In this document: positions 30,368 to 38,889 of the stretch, in pieces
How the letters are laid out: each line of letters begins with the position of its first letter
How positions within the stretch are numbered: the stretch's first letter is position 1
NCBI GenBank assembly: GCA_000995965.1
Contig: LBYD01000003.1
Coordinates: 28,048 to 92,047 of the forward strand
DNA length: 64,000 nt
Direction of reading: 5' to 3'
DNA from: Candidatus Moranbacteria bacterium GW2011_GWC2_40_12
GTDB taxonomy: Bacteria; Patescibacteria; Paceibacteria; Moranbacterales; UBA11712
The notes under the pieces: model-generated
Told to the model about the DNA's origin: nothing
Databases searched by the model: none
What the model saw: the letters and a program-made list of their open reading frames with translations, nothing else
Translations under genes and position numbers: made by a program

Positions 30368-31513
30368 ATGTTCAAACGCGGAATTGCCACATTTACCCTC
30401 GATTATGGCAAATGTCCCAAATGGCTTTTTGAGCGTATGGTGAAATTGGGACGGGAGATGGCGCGGGTGATCATTGCAGAATATGGGCCGGATGAATTTG
30501 TGAAGCGGATTGCCGATCCGGTCTGGTTTCAGGCGCTCGGAACGGTGCTCGCTTTTGACTGGAACGCTTCGGGATTGACGACCATTCTCACCGCCGCCCT
30601 CAAGGAAGCCATCCGCGGCGAAGAGAGAGATCTTGGAATTTATATTTGCGGAGGGAAAGGAAAAACATCCCTCAAAACTCCGGAGCAAATTTCCCTTTTT
30701 GGCGCACGGGCCGAGCTGCCGCAGGAAAAAATAAATTCGCTCGAATATAACTCGCGAATGGCGGCGAAAGTTGATTCTTCCCTTGTCCAGGATGGATTCC
30801 AGATTTATCATCACTCATTCTTCTTTTCCCGCAACGGCGTTTGGGCGGTTGTTCAGCAAGGCATGAACGAAAGAGAAGTCACGGCGCGAAGATATCACTG
30901 GTTTTCGGACACCGCCAAGAATCTTATCATGGAGCCGCACAGTGGAATCATCTCCGACGGACAGCACACAGGCCTCAATATGGCCGCCAAAGAAAGCGCT
31001 AACACGCAAAAAATTTCGACGGAGCTCGTGCAAGGAAGCTATTCGACCTTGCTTAAGGATCTTAAGTTGCTTAGGAAATATAGTACGCCGCAAAGCGAAG
31101 TCGTTGCCATCGGCGACAAACACAACGAATCAGTGAATCTCAAATTGCACGATCGTGATTTCAAAGTTCTGCCCGTTGTCACGGAAGATTTCGCGAAAAG
31201 CAAATACTTGCAAAAAATTTTATACGAAGTTTCTGAAATAAAACCGAAAAATTACGAGCAATTACTTTCGCTAAAAGGCGTCGGGCCAAAAACAATTCGG
31301 GCGCTGGCTCTCACCGCCGAAGTGATTTACGGCGCGAAAGCGTCATATGAGGATCCCGCCCGCTATTCTTTTGCCCACGGCGGAAAGGACTTTGTCCCCT
31401 ACCCCGTTGACCGGCTGACCTACGATCAGACCATCCAAACCATGCAAAAACTTGTGGAAAAAATGAAAATTGGCTATTCTGAAAGAAATAAGATAATGGA
31501 TCGCATAATATGA
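30368..31513 (+). CDS. DUF763 domain-containing protein
   Basis: A 381-residue protein of the DUF763 family, function not established, found in archaea and some bacteria. The sequence shows FKRGIATFTLDYGKCPKWLF at the start, YGPDEFVKRIADPVWFQALG, HHSFFFSRNGVWAVVQQGMN and an HhH-like motif, YEQLLSLKGVGPKTIRALAL (about residues 298-317), which suggests nucleic-acid binding. The DNA after LVQGSYSTLLKD is slightly palindromic but the residues look native. The stop TGA overlaps the ATG of the next gene (ATGA), so the two are translationally coupled. Confidence 0.85.
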   Translation: MFKRGIATFTLDYGKCPKWLFERMVKLGREMARVIIAEYGPDEFVKRIADPVWFQALGTVLAFDWNASGLTTILTAALKEAIRGEERDLGIYICGGKGKTSLKTPEQISLFGARAELPQEKINSLEYNSRMAAKVDSSLVQDGFQIYHHSFFFSRNGVWAVVQQGMNEREVTARRYHWFSDTAKNLIMEPHSGIISDGQHTGLNMAAKESANTQKISTELVQGSYSTLLKDLKLLRKYSTPQSEVVAIGDKHNESVNLKLHDRDFKVLPVVTEDFAKSKYLQKILYEVSEIKPKNYEQLLSLKGVGPKTIRALALTAEVIYGAKASYEDPARYSFAHGGKDFVPYPVDRLTYDQTIQTMQKLVEKMKIGYSERNKIMDRII

Positions 31514-32139
31514 GCCAGGGAGACATTGAAAACCCATTCCGGAAAAAAGGAGGAGACCCGCAAATGGGAAAGAAAAAGGATAGGATTTTCACCGACGAGG
31601 ATGTTTCACTCTTAAACGAAATGGTAAAAATAGCCGTGCGTATTCTAAGAAACAAGGGGGTCAGCGTTGAACACCCCGAATTTCAAGAACGCAAGAAAGA
31701 AGTTATCGGTATTGTTTTTGGAATCACGGAAATAAGCTCCAAGGAGGAACAGGACCGTTTCTGGGGAAGTTTGGCCAGACGTATCGAAAATACGATTTCA
31801 ATTTCCCCGGAAGAGCACTTCCGCCGGAAGCGTGCAAGGGAGCTAAAAGATTCTTTCGACCAGCCGGAAAACGAAAGGACCCGAGAACAGTTGGACAAGG
31901 CAAGAAGTATCGTCCTTGAAAAAAGAGGCAAAGGAAGAAAAAAGGCAAAAGTTGACGCGGCCATGATTCGGGACGCGGTACATTTAGCGCTGAAGGATTA
32001 CAAATTTTCCGGAGCAAAGATGAGAGAGGCCGCTGCCAACGTTCTGAAATATTATTTGTGCGCCGATTATATGATTCAAACTGACGATCCTAATCTAAAA
32101 AGATTATCGGATCCGTCTCGACAAAGAGACCTCTTCTGA
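31510..32139 (+). CDS. Hypothetical charged protein (209 aa) coupled to the DUF763 gene
   Basis: A soluble, very charged protein, mostly helical. Segments such as EQDRFWGSLARRIENTISIS, ERTREQLDKARSIVLEKRG, and DAAMIRDAVHLALKDYKF (in the reading KVDAAMIRDAVHLALKDYKF) suggest a helical bundle. The start ATG 31510-31512 overlaps the DUF763 stop, implying coordinated production and perhaps a joint function. It ends at TGA and is followed by a strong terminator at 32163. No family recognised. Confidence 0.6.
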   Translation: MSQGDIENPFRKKGGDPQMGKKKDRIFTDEDVSLLNEMVKIAVRILRNKGVSVEHPEFQERKKEVIGIVFGITEISSKEEQDRFWGSLARRIENTISISPEEHFRRKRARELKDSFDQPENERTREQLDKARSIVLEKRGKGRKKAKVDAAMIRDAVHLALKDYKFSGAKMREAAANVLKYYLCADYMIQTDDPNLKRLSDPSRQRDLF

Positions 32140-32162
32140 AGACTAAATTGCTGAATAATCAG

Positions 32163-32196
32163 CCGCCTTGGCGTTGCCCAGGCGGTTTTCTTTTTT
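32163..32196 (+). terminator. Terminator of the DUF763 operon
   Basis: CCGCCT (32163-32168) and AGGCGG (32180-32185) pair and are followed by TTTTCTTTTTT. Confidence 0.85.
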
Positions 32197-32204
32197 CAAA
32201 CGAC

Positions 32205-32237
32205 AAAAAACCAGCCAATTCAATAGGCCGGTTTTTT
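32205..32237. terminator. Bidirectional terminator
   Basis: AAAAAACCAGCC and GGCCGGTTTTTT pair with one mismatch around AATTCAATA. It also terminates the minus-strand 44-aa gene. Confidence 0.75.
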
Positions 32238-32273
32238 GATTATAAATAGCCATTTTTGCTATTTACCCTGCCA

Positions 32274-32408
32274 CTAAACCGTTGGAGAAGTCTCCACCGG
32301 AGGAACTTCCGGAGTCGGTTCCGCTGGAGGAGCCATTGGAGCTTCCGGAGCAGCCGGAGCTTCAGTTGTTTCTTCTCCTCCCATCGGAGTTGTTGTTTCG
32401 TCAGTCAT
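32274..32408 (-). CDS. 44-aa Pro/Thr/Glu-rich peptide
   Basis: ATG 32406-32408 to TAG 32274-32276, coding MTDETTTPMGGEETTEAPAA and further Pro-Ala-Glu-Thr repeats. Low-complexity acidic peptides of this kind are common in Patescibacteria but no function is known; intrinsic disorder is expected. There is no Shine-Dalgarno. It has a terminator on its 3' side (32205-32237) and an AT-rich hairpin repeat on its 5' side. It is below normal gene-calling size. Confidence 0.4.
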   Translation of the reverse strand: MTDETTTPMGGEETTEAPAAPEAPMAPPAEPTPEVPPVETSPTV

Positions 32409-32419
32409 AACGATATAAG

Positions 32420-32545
32420 TTAAAAATTAAAAAATCAAAATGAAAAATGACAATGCAAAGTGTTAAAATCGACTGGCGCTAAAATAATTATAGCATTCAA
32501 AACACTTTTTTATTTTTAATTGTCACTTTTACTTTTGATATTTAC
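32420..32545. repeat. AT-rich hairpin repeat, second type
   Basis: The left arm AAATCAAAATGAAAAATGAC and the right arm TTAATTGTCACTTTTACTTT, imperfect inverted repeats with AAGTGTTTT/AAAACACTT inside. Same type as 7762-7852. Confidence 0.7.
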
Positions 32546-32554
32546 GCTTTAAAT

Positions 32555-35092
32555 TTACAACGGTTTCTCTCCCATATCAAACGCGTCGGCTGTCGCGGCC
32601 GCAGCGACAAAACTGGCTTTTTTCTTGATCTCCTCATTCACTATATCACGATTCCTGCCATATTTCAACTTAGAAAGTTCTTTTATCGCTTCGGCCACTT
32701 TCGCATTGCCTTTTGTCGGCGGATAAGTTTTCAGATTGAATGGCGTCGCCACCTGGCTCGCGATAAGAAGTTTCACAAAAGCGTTGTGATTGTCCACGTT
32801 CATCAAATCATTGGCGTCAAAAGACGGCTCGAATTGTTTTTGGACAAATTCTGCGTCCTCGGCCCCGATACGAAACGAACAAAGTGAACCAACATTGCCG
32901 AAAACGGCCTTGGAGATTTCCTCTTTGAGCTGGGCAATGAATTGATGGGCGATTACAAGCGCCAGGCGGTATTTGCGGGCTTCTGAAAGTATCTGGGCGA
33001 TGGAATCAGTGGTGAAATTCTGAAATTCATCGATATACAAGAAAAAATCTTTGCGCTCCTTTTCCGGCATATCCACTCGCGACAGAGCTGAAATCAAAAT
33101 TTTTCCGACGATTATCATTCCAAGCAGATTGGCGTTGATTTCGCCTATTTTTCCTTTTGAAAGATTGACGAGGATTATCCGCCGATCGTCCATCGCCTGG
33201 CGGAAGTTGATTGTTGATTTTTCCTGAGCGATGATCGGCCGCATCATGTCATTTGAAATAAATTGAGTAAGTTTTGACGTAATATAAGGAACCATATTGG
33301 CAAGAGCCGCTTCACCCCCCGCTTTTTCTGCTTCTTTTTCCCAGAAATTCTTGACAACCGGATTCTGGCAGTGCTGAAGTTTCATATGGCGGAATTCTTC
33401 GTCCGCCAAAACCCGCGGAATTTCCATAAGCGTCGAACCGGAATCCGGGTGCTCCATCACGAGAAGCGCCGCATTTCGCATATACTGTTCGAACATTGGT
33501 CCGCCAGTTTGGCGCAAGTCGTACAGTTTGTCAAAAATGTTTATCATTTCGTTTATAACGAACGTTTTTTGCTCCGGTTTTTTCTGGTCATATTCCAGCA
33601 TATTGAGTCCGAAAGGCCTTTCCATATCGGCCGGATCGAAATAAATCACGTCTTCCGCCCGCTCCTTAGGGATAGATTCAATGACATCATCAACCAGGTC
33701 ACCATGCGGGTCAATCACGCAGACTCCTTCGCCATTTTTGATATCCTGTTTAACCATTTCCTGAATCATGGTCGATTTTCCGGTTCCGGTTTGCCCGATG
33801 ATATAAAAGTGCCTCCGCCTGTCATCCTGGCTGTGGCGAACGACTGTTTCCACGCCCCGATAATCGTTGAAGCCGAGAATGATGCCTTCTTGGGAAATAT
33901 TGCTGGGCGGCGCGGAAGTGCGAGACTTGAGCCAGGCGATTTTTGGAGTTTCAGTGGAAAGAAGCGGAAAGTGAAAAATACTCGCCACTTCCTCGGAAGA
34001 AAGGACGATTCCCTGATTTTCCTTGAAATTCCGGAAAATAAAATCAAAGGCGATATCTTTTTTGCGCATCCTGTCTTCTCTCATCACCCGAAACCGATTC
34101 AAGCCCGGATTTTCATATTGGATAAAGGCATTTTCAAGTTGAGCCAAAACTTGCTCTGACCGCTCTTGCGTGAGAGCCGAGGATACCAGTCGAATGTTGA
34201 CCGAAAATCCCGGCTTGTTCGATTTTCCCTCGATTTTTTTTATGATTTCCTGCTCTTCAGGAGTAAGCTGAATGGGATCCTTGTCACTTTTCAAAATATC
34301 TTTTTTTTGGCTATCATCTTTCTTTACGGCCATTTTGAAAAATCCCCGAAAAAATTCACGGATGTAATTGTCTTTTTTCACATCCGAAAGACGCCTTCCC
34401 TGCTGCATCTTGTGAGCCACTTCCCGTCCCTTGCTCCTCCAGTCGCCCCGTGCCGGTTTCACCAAAAGCTGTATTGCGGCTCCTTCTTTTTTTTCTTCGA
34501 ACTTTCCCAAAACGTTGGTTATATTGTTGAGCGGATCGGATTCCAAAAACTGATAAGTGCGAATGGGGAAATGGTTCTTCTCGCTTAGTTTCAGAAAGGA
34601 CGCTGCCGTGAAACTCCCCGGTGAAAAAATATTATAATCCTTTACTCTTTCGACAGCCGCTTTGGGATAAAAGCTTTGGATTTGGCGCTCAATAATATTG
34701 ATGAATTTTTTCGGCGCCCCGACATAAAAAGAAATTTCGTCTGAGTTTGACGGATTGGCCATTTCAAGGGCGATGACCGCGTCGCCATAGATCAACCGGT
34801 GGAAAATACCAGTTTTTTCCTTGATGTTACCGAGGCTGGCAAGAAGATGCTCCATCACGGATATGAGCTCTTTGTCATTTTTTGGCGGCTGTTGCTGCTG
34901 AGACTGCTGGCTTTGGGCTTTGAGCGGCCGGCTCACTTTCACAATATCTATGTCCATATTGAGCGAACGTGTCACCTGACCGCGGAAAGAGACAAAACTT
35001 CTGAATATCATCAAAAAAGCCGATCCGAAGCTTAGAGCGGCCAGAAGAAAAGCAATAGGATATAAAATTAGGTTTAGGTTGTAGATGTCCAT
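32555..35092 (-). CDS. TraD/VirD4-like conjugation-type ATPase (type IV secretion coupling family)
   Basis: A large DNA-translocase-like ATPase. An N-terminal membrane helix (about residues 8-30) precedes a region of about 370 residues without obvious motifs. Then YIIGQTGTGKSTMIQEMV gives Walker A (about residue 434), CVIDPHGDLVDD the following strand, FFLYIDEFQNFTTDSIAQIL Walker B (about residue 680) and ALVIAHQFIAQLKEEIS the next motif. The family couples DNA to a type IV secretion or pilus-like machine. No relaxase, VirB4 or pore genes lie in the window, so the partner machine is elsewhere or the role is different. It is the downstream end of a minus-strand cluster of unknown large proteins. 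Confidence 0.85.
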   Translation of the reverse strand: MDIYNLNLILYPIAFLLAALSFGSAFLMIFRSFVSFRGQVTRSLNMDIDIVKVSRPLKAQSQQSQQQQPPKNDKELISVMEHLLASLGNIKEKTGIFHRLIYGDAVIALEMANPSNSDEISFYVGAPKKFINIIERQIQSFYPKAAVERVKDYNIFSPGSFTAASFLKLSEKNHFPIRTYQFLESDPLNNITNVLGKFEEKKEGAAIQLLVKPARGDWRSKGREVAHKMQQGRRLSDVKKDNYIREFFRGFFKMAVKKDDSQKKDILKSDKDPIQLTPEEQEIIKKIEGKSNKPGFSVNIRLVSSALTQERSEQVLAQLENAFIQYENPGLNRFRVMREDRMRKKDIAFDFIFRNFKENQGIVLSSEEVASIFHFPLLSTETPKIAWLKSRTSAPPSNISQEGIILGFNDYRGVETVVRHSQDDRRRHFYIIGQTGTGKSTMIQEMVKQDIKNGEGVCVIDPHGDLVDDVIESIPKERAEDVIYFDPADMERPFGLNMLEYDQKKPEQKTFVINEMINIFDKLYDLRQTGGPMFEQYMRNAALLVMEHPDSGSTLMEIPRVLADEEFRHMKLQHCQNPVVKNFWEKEAEKAGGEAALANMVPYITSKLTQFISNDMMRPIIAQEKSTINFRQAMDDRRIILVNLSKGKIGEINANLLGMIIVGKILISALSRVDMPEKERKDFFLYIDEFQNFTTDSIAQILSEARKYRLALVIAHQFIAQLKEEISKAVFGNVGSLCSFRIGAEDAEFVQKQFEPSFDANDLMNVDNHNAFVKLLIASQVATPFNLKTYPPTKGNAKVAEAIKELSKLKYGRNRDIVNEEIKKKASFVAAAATADAFDMGEKPL

Positions 35093-35096
35093 TTTT

Positions 35097-35164
35097 ATTT
35101 TTGAATTGAGAATTGGGAATTCAGAATTGAGAATGAGAATATTGCCTGCCTACCGGCAGGCAGG
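35097..35164. repeat. AT-rich hairpin repeat, left arm, with CCTGCC palindrome
   Basis: GAATTGAGAATTGGGAATTC and GAATTGAGAATGAGAAT are left-arm sequence; CCTGCCTACCGGCAGG follows at 35145-35160. The matching right arm lies at 35577-35612, beyond the four-helix-bundle gene. Confidence 0.65.
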
Positions 35165-35199
35165 AATCTGGAATATTAATATTCCACACTATATTTTTT

Positions 35200-35580
35200 T
35201 TATCTTTTCGCCCTTATAAGTCCAATTATAAGTTTATGACATACCACCGTTTGGTCAGCAATTTTCATAAATTCAGATTGACTAAGGTATCCAACGTCTT
35301 TAGCAATTAGAAGTTGATTTTGAACTTCTATCAGCGAGGTATGGGCAGTATTATAAAACTGATTTTTTTCCTTGGAAGATCTTTTCGCAAAGCCTTCAGC
35401 TATATTCGAAGTAAAAGAAACTATTGCTCTTCGAAGCTGGCTTTTCAAGCCATATTCCTCGCAACCTGGAAAATCGTTAGTTGCTTTATAAATAATCAAA
35501 ACCAATTTGTGCCCTTCTTGCCAAACGACTAAGTCCGTAAACCTAGTAATTTTCCTAAATTCATTATTCTTTTTTCCCAT
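35200..35580 (-). CDS. Four-helix-bundle protein (23S rRNA intervening-sequence/Avd-like family)
   Basis: A 126-residue all-helical protein. It shows the family pattern: FRKITRFTDLVVWQEGHKLV at the start, SQLRRAIVSFTSNIAEGFAK (Ser-Asn-Ile-Ala-Glu-Gly, about residues 48-67) in helix 2, then EKNQFYNTAHTSLIEVQNQL. These proteins are encoded in 23S rRNA intervening sequences in some bacteria and, as Avd, in diversity-generating retroelements; free copies are frequent in Patescibacteria and have no agreed function. The gene is bracketed by the two arms of an AT-rich hairpin repeat, which separates it from its neighbours. Confidence 0.9.
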   Translation of the reverse strand: MGKKNNEFRKITRFTDLVVWQEGHKLVLIIYKATNDFPGCEEYGLKSQLRRAIVSFTSNIAEGFAKRSSKEKNQFYNTAHTSLIEVQNQLLIAKDVGYLSQSEFMKIADQTVVCHKLIIGLIRAKR

Positions 35581-35612
35581 TCACAATTCTCAATTCTAAA
35601 TTCATAATTCTT
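35577..35612. repeat. AT-rich hairpin repeat, right arm
   Basis: CCCATTCACAATTCTCAATT and ATTCTAAATTCATAATTC. The reverse complement resembles the left arm at 35097-35140. Confidence 0.65.
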
Positions 35613-36111
35613 TCAAAAGTCCTTTCTGAATAAGCTGCTTCCTCAATTCATCTTCCAGCAATCGGTCGTGGACTTCGTCGAGAGTATAATTGTCCGCTAT
35701 GTCGGAGGTTTTTCCCTTGTCCATATGCCGGGCGACTTTTATCGCATGTTCCGGTCCCTTTTGAAGCGCCATTTCCACCAATTTATCCACTTTTTTCTCA
35801 TATTCGGTGATTTGAGAAACCGTCCCGGCGTCATCGCTCACGCTCGCCCCGGCCGCCGGTTTTTGAGTTTGAATTGCTTTTCTGGCAGTTTCAATTTTCT
35901 CGGAGACTTCTTCAAACTTTTTTTCTCCTCCCGTTTCAGATTCGATTCCCGGCATTTTTTCAGCCGCCGGCACATCCGGCATTTCCGGTTTTTCCACTAT
36001 CGTATTTTCGGAATTTTTCTGCGCATTGCCAACTGAAATATCCCCTTTCAGCTTTTTCGCCAAATCCAAATCCTCCTTTTCGATAGGCTCCTGGTAGTTT
36101 GATTGAGGCAT
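35602..36111 (-). CDS. Acidic low-complexity protein (169 aa)
   Basis: A hydrophilic, probably partly disordered protein. The N-terminal half is rich in Glu, Pro and Ala (KPEMPDVPAAEKMPGIESET); the C-terminal half has helices (TEYEKKVDKLVEMALQKGP, about residues 105-123, and DEVHDRLLEDELRKQLIQKG). No membrane segment. It lies between the ATPase-side IVP gene and the DUF5663-like gene, in the same orientation, and probably belongs to the same cluster as the ATPase. The function is unknown. Confidence 0.6.
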   Translation of the reverse strand: MPQSNYQEPIEKEDLDLAKKLKGDISVGNAQKNSENTIVEKPEMPDVPAAEKMPGIESETGGEKKFEEVSEKIETARKAIQTQKPAAGASVSDDAGTVSQITEYEKKVDKLVEMALQKGPEHAIKVARHMDKGKTSDIADNYTLDEVHDRLLEDELRKQLIQKGLLKEL

Positions 36112-36173
36112 AATTATTTTCTACAACTTATAAGCAAATACGAGCATAGAAACTTCCTCGAAGAATTGTGAAA

Positions 36174-36272
36174 TTGGATTTTTGAATTGTGAATAGGAAT
36201 AATAAATAGAGAGTTATAATTCAACATTCTTGATTCCCATTCCTAATTCTCAATTCACAATTCTAAATTCTA
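36174..36272. repeat. AT-rich hairpin repeat (copy 3)
   Basis: The left arm GGATTTTTGAATTGTGAATA and the right arm ATTCTCAATTCACAATTC, with GGAAT/ATTCC at the tip. It fills the gap between the 169-aa and DUF5663-like genes. Confidence 0.75.
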
Positions 36273-36278
36273 TATTTT

Positions 36279-36617
36279 TCAACTTTTCGCCGCTTCGTCT
36301 ACATTTCCAAAGCTGGCAATGTCTTCTTTTAGCTCGTCTTTGAGGTCGCTAACCACATTTTTCACAAATTCTTCGTAATCAATAATTTTTTCTCGCAGAA
36401 ACTTTTCAACTTGATCCGACTCTGTTTTTTCTTCAAGCATTTTCATGAGCTCTTGCTGATCTTCCTGCGTCAACTTGTCCATTGTCTCTATATAGAGCCT
36501 TTTCAGGACCAACTCCAAAAGATCGACCAGAACTTTGGCCTTTTGCTCTTCGGGCAAATCCGTGAGTCCCAATTCTTCAATGATCGTCTGCTTCAAGATT
36601 GTGTTTTGCGCGGTCAT
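36279..36617 (-). CDS. DUF5663-like small helical protein (112 aa)
   Basis: An all-helical acidic protein: LKQTIIEELGLTDLPEEQKA (about residues 8-27), KVLVDLLELVLKRLYIETMD, QEDQQELMKMLEEKTESDQ and EEFVKNVVSDLKDELKEDIA. The pattern fits DUF5663, a family described mainly from Patescibacteria, but I rely on pattern only. It sits between a disordered acidic protein and the 745-aa membrane protein, same strand, so it may be a component or chaperone of the envelope cluster. Confidence 0.6.
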   Translation of the reverse strand: MTAQNTILKQTIIEELGLTDLPEEQKAKVLVDLLELVLKRLYIETMDKLTQEDQQELMKMLEEKTESDQVEKFLREKIIDYEEFVKNVVSDLKDELKEDIASFGNVDEAAKS

Positions 36618-36635
36618 AATTTTGATTTCAAAAAA

Positions 36636-38873
36636 TTAAAGTCTATTTTTAATACTCAAGTTTTTGAATAAATGGAAATTAGTCCTCGACATCCGCTCAA
36701 GATATTGCTGCATTGTTTCCCGTGCATTGAGAGGGGGAAATTTTTGAAAGGTTTCCTGGGTGAACTTAGTCGCTTTTCCCATTTGAGTTATCTCACTATA
36801 CGTCGATGGTAGCGGCGTATCGCTGGTAACCCCGGGACTCAATCTACTGATTGCCTCATGAACTTGAGAGGCAGGCGTGTTGAGTTTGAAGCCACCTAAG
36901 TTTTCAAGCCAGCTGTTCCAAAGCCGCGCGTTGGCGCTGGTGAGTCCCGCTATTGCCTGTTCATTCAAAGCTTGAGCTTCGACTCCAAGCCGCGCTATTT
37001 TTTCAGCGCTTGCGGCCGACGAAGTTCCCGGCCGGCCGCTTGTCACGTCTTCCCAACGGGCTTTTGCTTTAGCCTCCATTGCTTCAGCCGCTCTCATTTT
37101 TTGATCAGCAATGCTTTCCACCGCTCTTCCTCCACCCCGCACATGATGTTCTGCTGCCGCAGCCGCCTTTCCCGCACCGTGAGCCGGCTCGTGATGAACG
37201 GCTCCAGCCTTGATTTGTGAAGTGTCTCCCACAAACAATTTTCCTTTATCATCCAAAGTCACCATATAGCCCTCTCTGACTACTGACGGCAATTTTCCTC
37301 CATGGTGGCTCTTATACCATTCCATCGCATTGGCGGTTTTGTTTTCCGCGAGGATTTTTATTTTTTGGGCGTCTGACAAATCATTGAAATTATCAGCATT
37401 GATCCCCATTCGGCTCAAGAAACCCTGCTTTTTGAGAGAATGAAACAAATTTTGGATTTTTGGATCATCAGGCTTAAGATTATATTCCTTCGCGTGTTCT
37501 ATATACATATCTCTTGTCACCTTCCAGACATTTTCACCGGATTTGATCCTGTGCGAATCACCCAAAAACGGCTTGCTTGTTTTTTCCGGAGCAACCGATC
37601 CTCCAGCCTTGGGCTGCACTTCCGCGTCAGAAATCGGGCTGTGCGCCGGTTCATAGAAACCGGTTTTCCCGCCCCCGAAGGAATGGGTGATTTTATCCCA
37701 GGCCTGGCTAAAAAATCCTTTTATGCCCGCCGCATAATGGCTTACAATAGTGCCTGCGATAAATGTTCCGCCAGCTAGTCCAAGAGCGAGAAGCTTTTGT
37801 TTTCTGTCTTTTGAAGCAAATGTTTGTTCTTCCTCGCCGATCGATTTTCCACCCTCCATCCCTTCGACAAATTGTATCCATTCTTCCTCAGTTTTGCTCT
37901 TTATTGCCTCAATTTGTCTCAAAACATCTTGTTGCACTTCTTTCTTTTTGGCTTCAATGGTCCCTGCTTCCATTCTTTTTTTTGCCGCGTAACCGGCTCC
38001 CACAGCGCTGAAACCACGCCATATAGCGGCCGCTGATGCGCCCGCCGATCCAACAGCCACAACGCCCAAAGCGGGCAAACTGGCCGCAATCAGTGACGTC
38101 GCGGCAAAACCAATAGCTCCAGCCGTTGCAACTCCTTTTGCAACTCCTTTTGCGGTCAATTTTCCATCCACGAGAAACTGTTTGGAGACAAAATCTCGAT
38201 AATTTTTGCCAACATTCGCAAAGCCCACAAGAGCTTTGCCTGGCCACCATTTCGAATTTTCAGCTCGCAGTTTGTCTTCCTCTGCCCTTGACCTGATAGC
38301 GATCGCAGAAATATGGTATTCGGCTAAAAAAGTTTCAAGCTCCCGTTCATTTTCCCTGAATGCTCTATATCCAGCCATTTTCAATTTCCGAAGTAGTTCC
38401 TCTCTCTTTTCCAAAAATTCTTTTATCTCGTCATCCTTCGCCTTTCTTTTTGTAAGACCGACGGATTCTAAAGCGCTTGATATAACCCGCCACTTCCTGC
38501 CCACTCCTTCTCTCCCTTTGAAAATTTTCTCCTCATTCCCGTCGAATTCCTGCTTTATTTTTTCAAATTCTTCATGATTTTTTCTTTCATTTTCCGCACT
38601 TAAAGCGTCAGATTTGGCTTTTGCTCCTTCAGAATCTTCCTCGCTTGGCCCGCTTTCTTTGTTTTCCGGATTTACGTCGTTTCTCCCTCCTGACAAATCT
38701 TGCGCGGCGGCCGGTTCTTCATCTGGGGGCATTTTATTCTCGCTCAAATCTGGCTCAGATGCGGCGCCTGTCTTTGCCTTTTTGTTTTCTTCAGAACTTT
38801 CCGGAGTTCCGGCGGCAGTTGCACCAGGAGCCTGGCCAGCTTCAGGAAACCTTCCTTTTTTTATTATTCCCAT
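36636..38873 (-). CDS. Large membrane protein with LysM-like segment (745 aa)
   Basis: An unrecognised protein. In order: a disordered acidic N-terminus (about residues 1-115), a helical region, a glycine/alanine-rich hydrophobic region (about residues 248-285, GFAATSLIAASLPALGVVAV), a second hydrophobic helix (about residues 358-380, LALGLAGGTFIAGTIVSHYA), then HRIKSGENVWKVTRDMYIEH (about residues 437-456), which resembles a LysM peptidoglycan-binding motif, and a Gly/Ala-rich stalk with a helical end. The topology fits an envelope-spanning anchor. It is next to an equally large coiled-coil gene and the DUF5663-like gene. No enzyme motif is visible. Confidence 0.6.
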   Translation of the reverse strand: MGIIKKGRFPEAGQAPGATAAGTPESSEENKKAKTGAASEPDLSENKMPPDEEPAAAQDLSGGRNDVNPENKESGPSEEDSEGAKAKSDALSAENERKNHEEFEKIKQEFDGNEEKIFKGREGVGRKWRVISSALESVGLTKRKAKDDEIKEFLEKREELLRKLKMAGYRAFRENERELETFLAEYHISAIAIRSRAEEDKLRAENSKWWPGKALVGFANVGKNYRDFVSKQFLVDGKLTAKGVAKGVATAGAIGFAATSLIAASLPALGVVAVGSAGASAAAIWRGFSAVGAGYAAKKRMEAGTIEAKKKEVQQDVLRQIEAIKSKTEEEWIQFVEGMEGGKSIGEEEQTFASKDRKQKLLALGLAGGTFIAGTIVSHYAAGIKGFFSQAWDKITHSFGGGKTGFYEPAHSPISDAEVQPKAGGSVAPEKTSKPFLGDSHRIKSGENVWKVTRDMYIEHAKEYNLKPDDPKIQNLFHSLKKQGFLSRMGINADNFNDLSDAQKIKILAENKTANAMEWYKSHHGGKLPSVVREGYMVTLDDKGKLFVGDTSQIKAGAVHHEPAHGAGKAAAAAEHHVRGGGRAVESIADQKMRAAEAMEAKAKARWEDVTSGRPGTSSAASAEKIARLGVEAQALNEQAIAGLTSANARLWNSWLENLGGFKLNTPASQVHEAISRLSPGVTSDTPLPSTYSEITQMGKATKFTQETFQKFPPLNARETMQQYLERMSRTNFHLFKNLSIKNRL

Positions 38874-38889
38874 TATTATAAAGTTAATT

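Noticed and set aside
31020..31080. Palindromic insertion in the DUF763 gene
   Set aside because: CTTAAG-containing pairs are short and imperfect and the encoded residues LLKDLKLLRKYS fit the family, so a native helix is the simpler reading.
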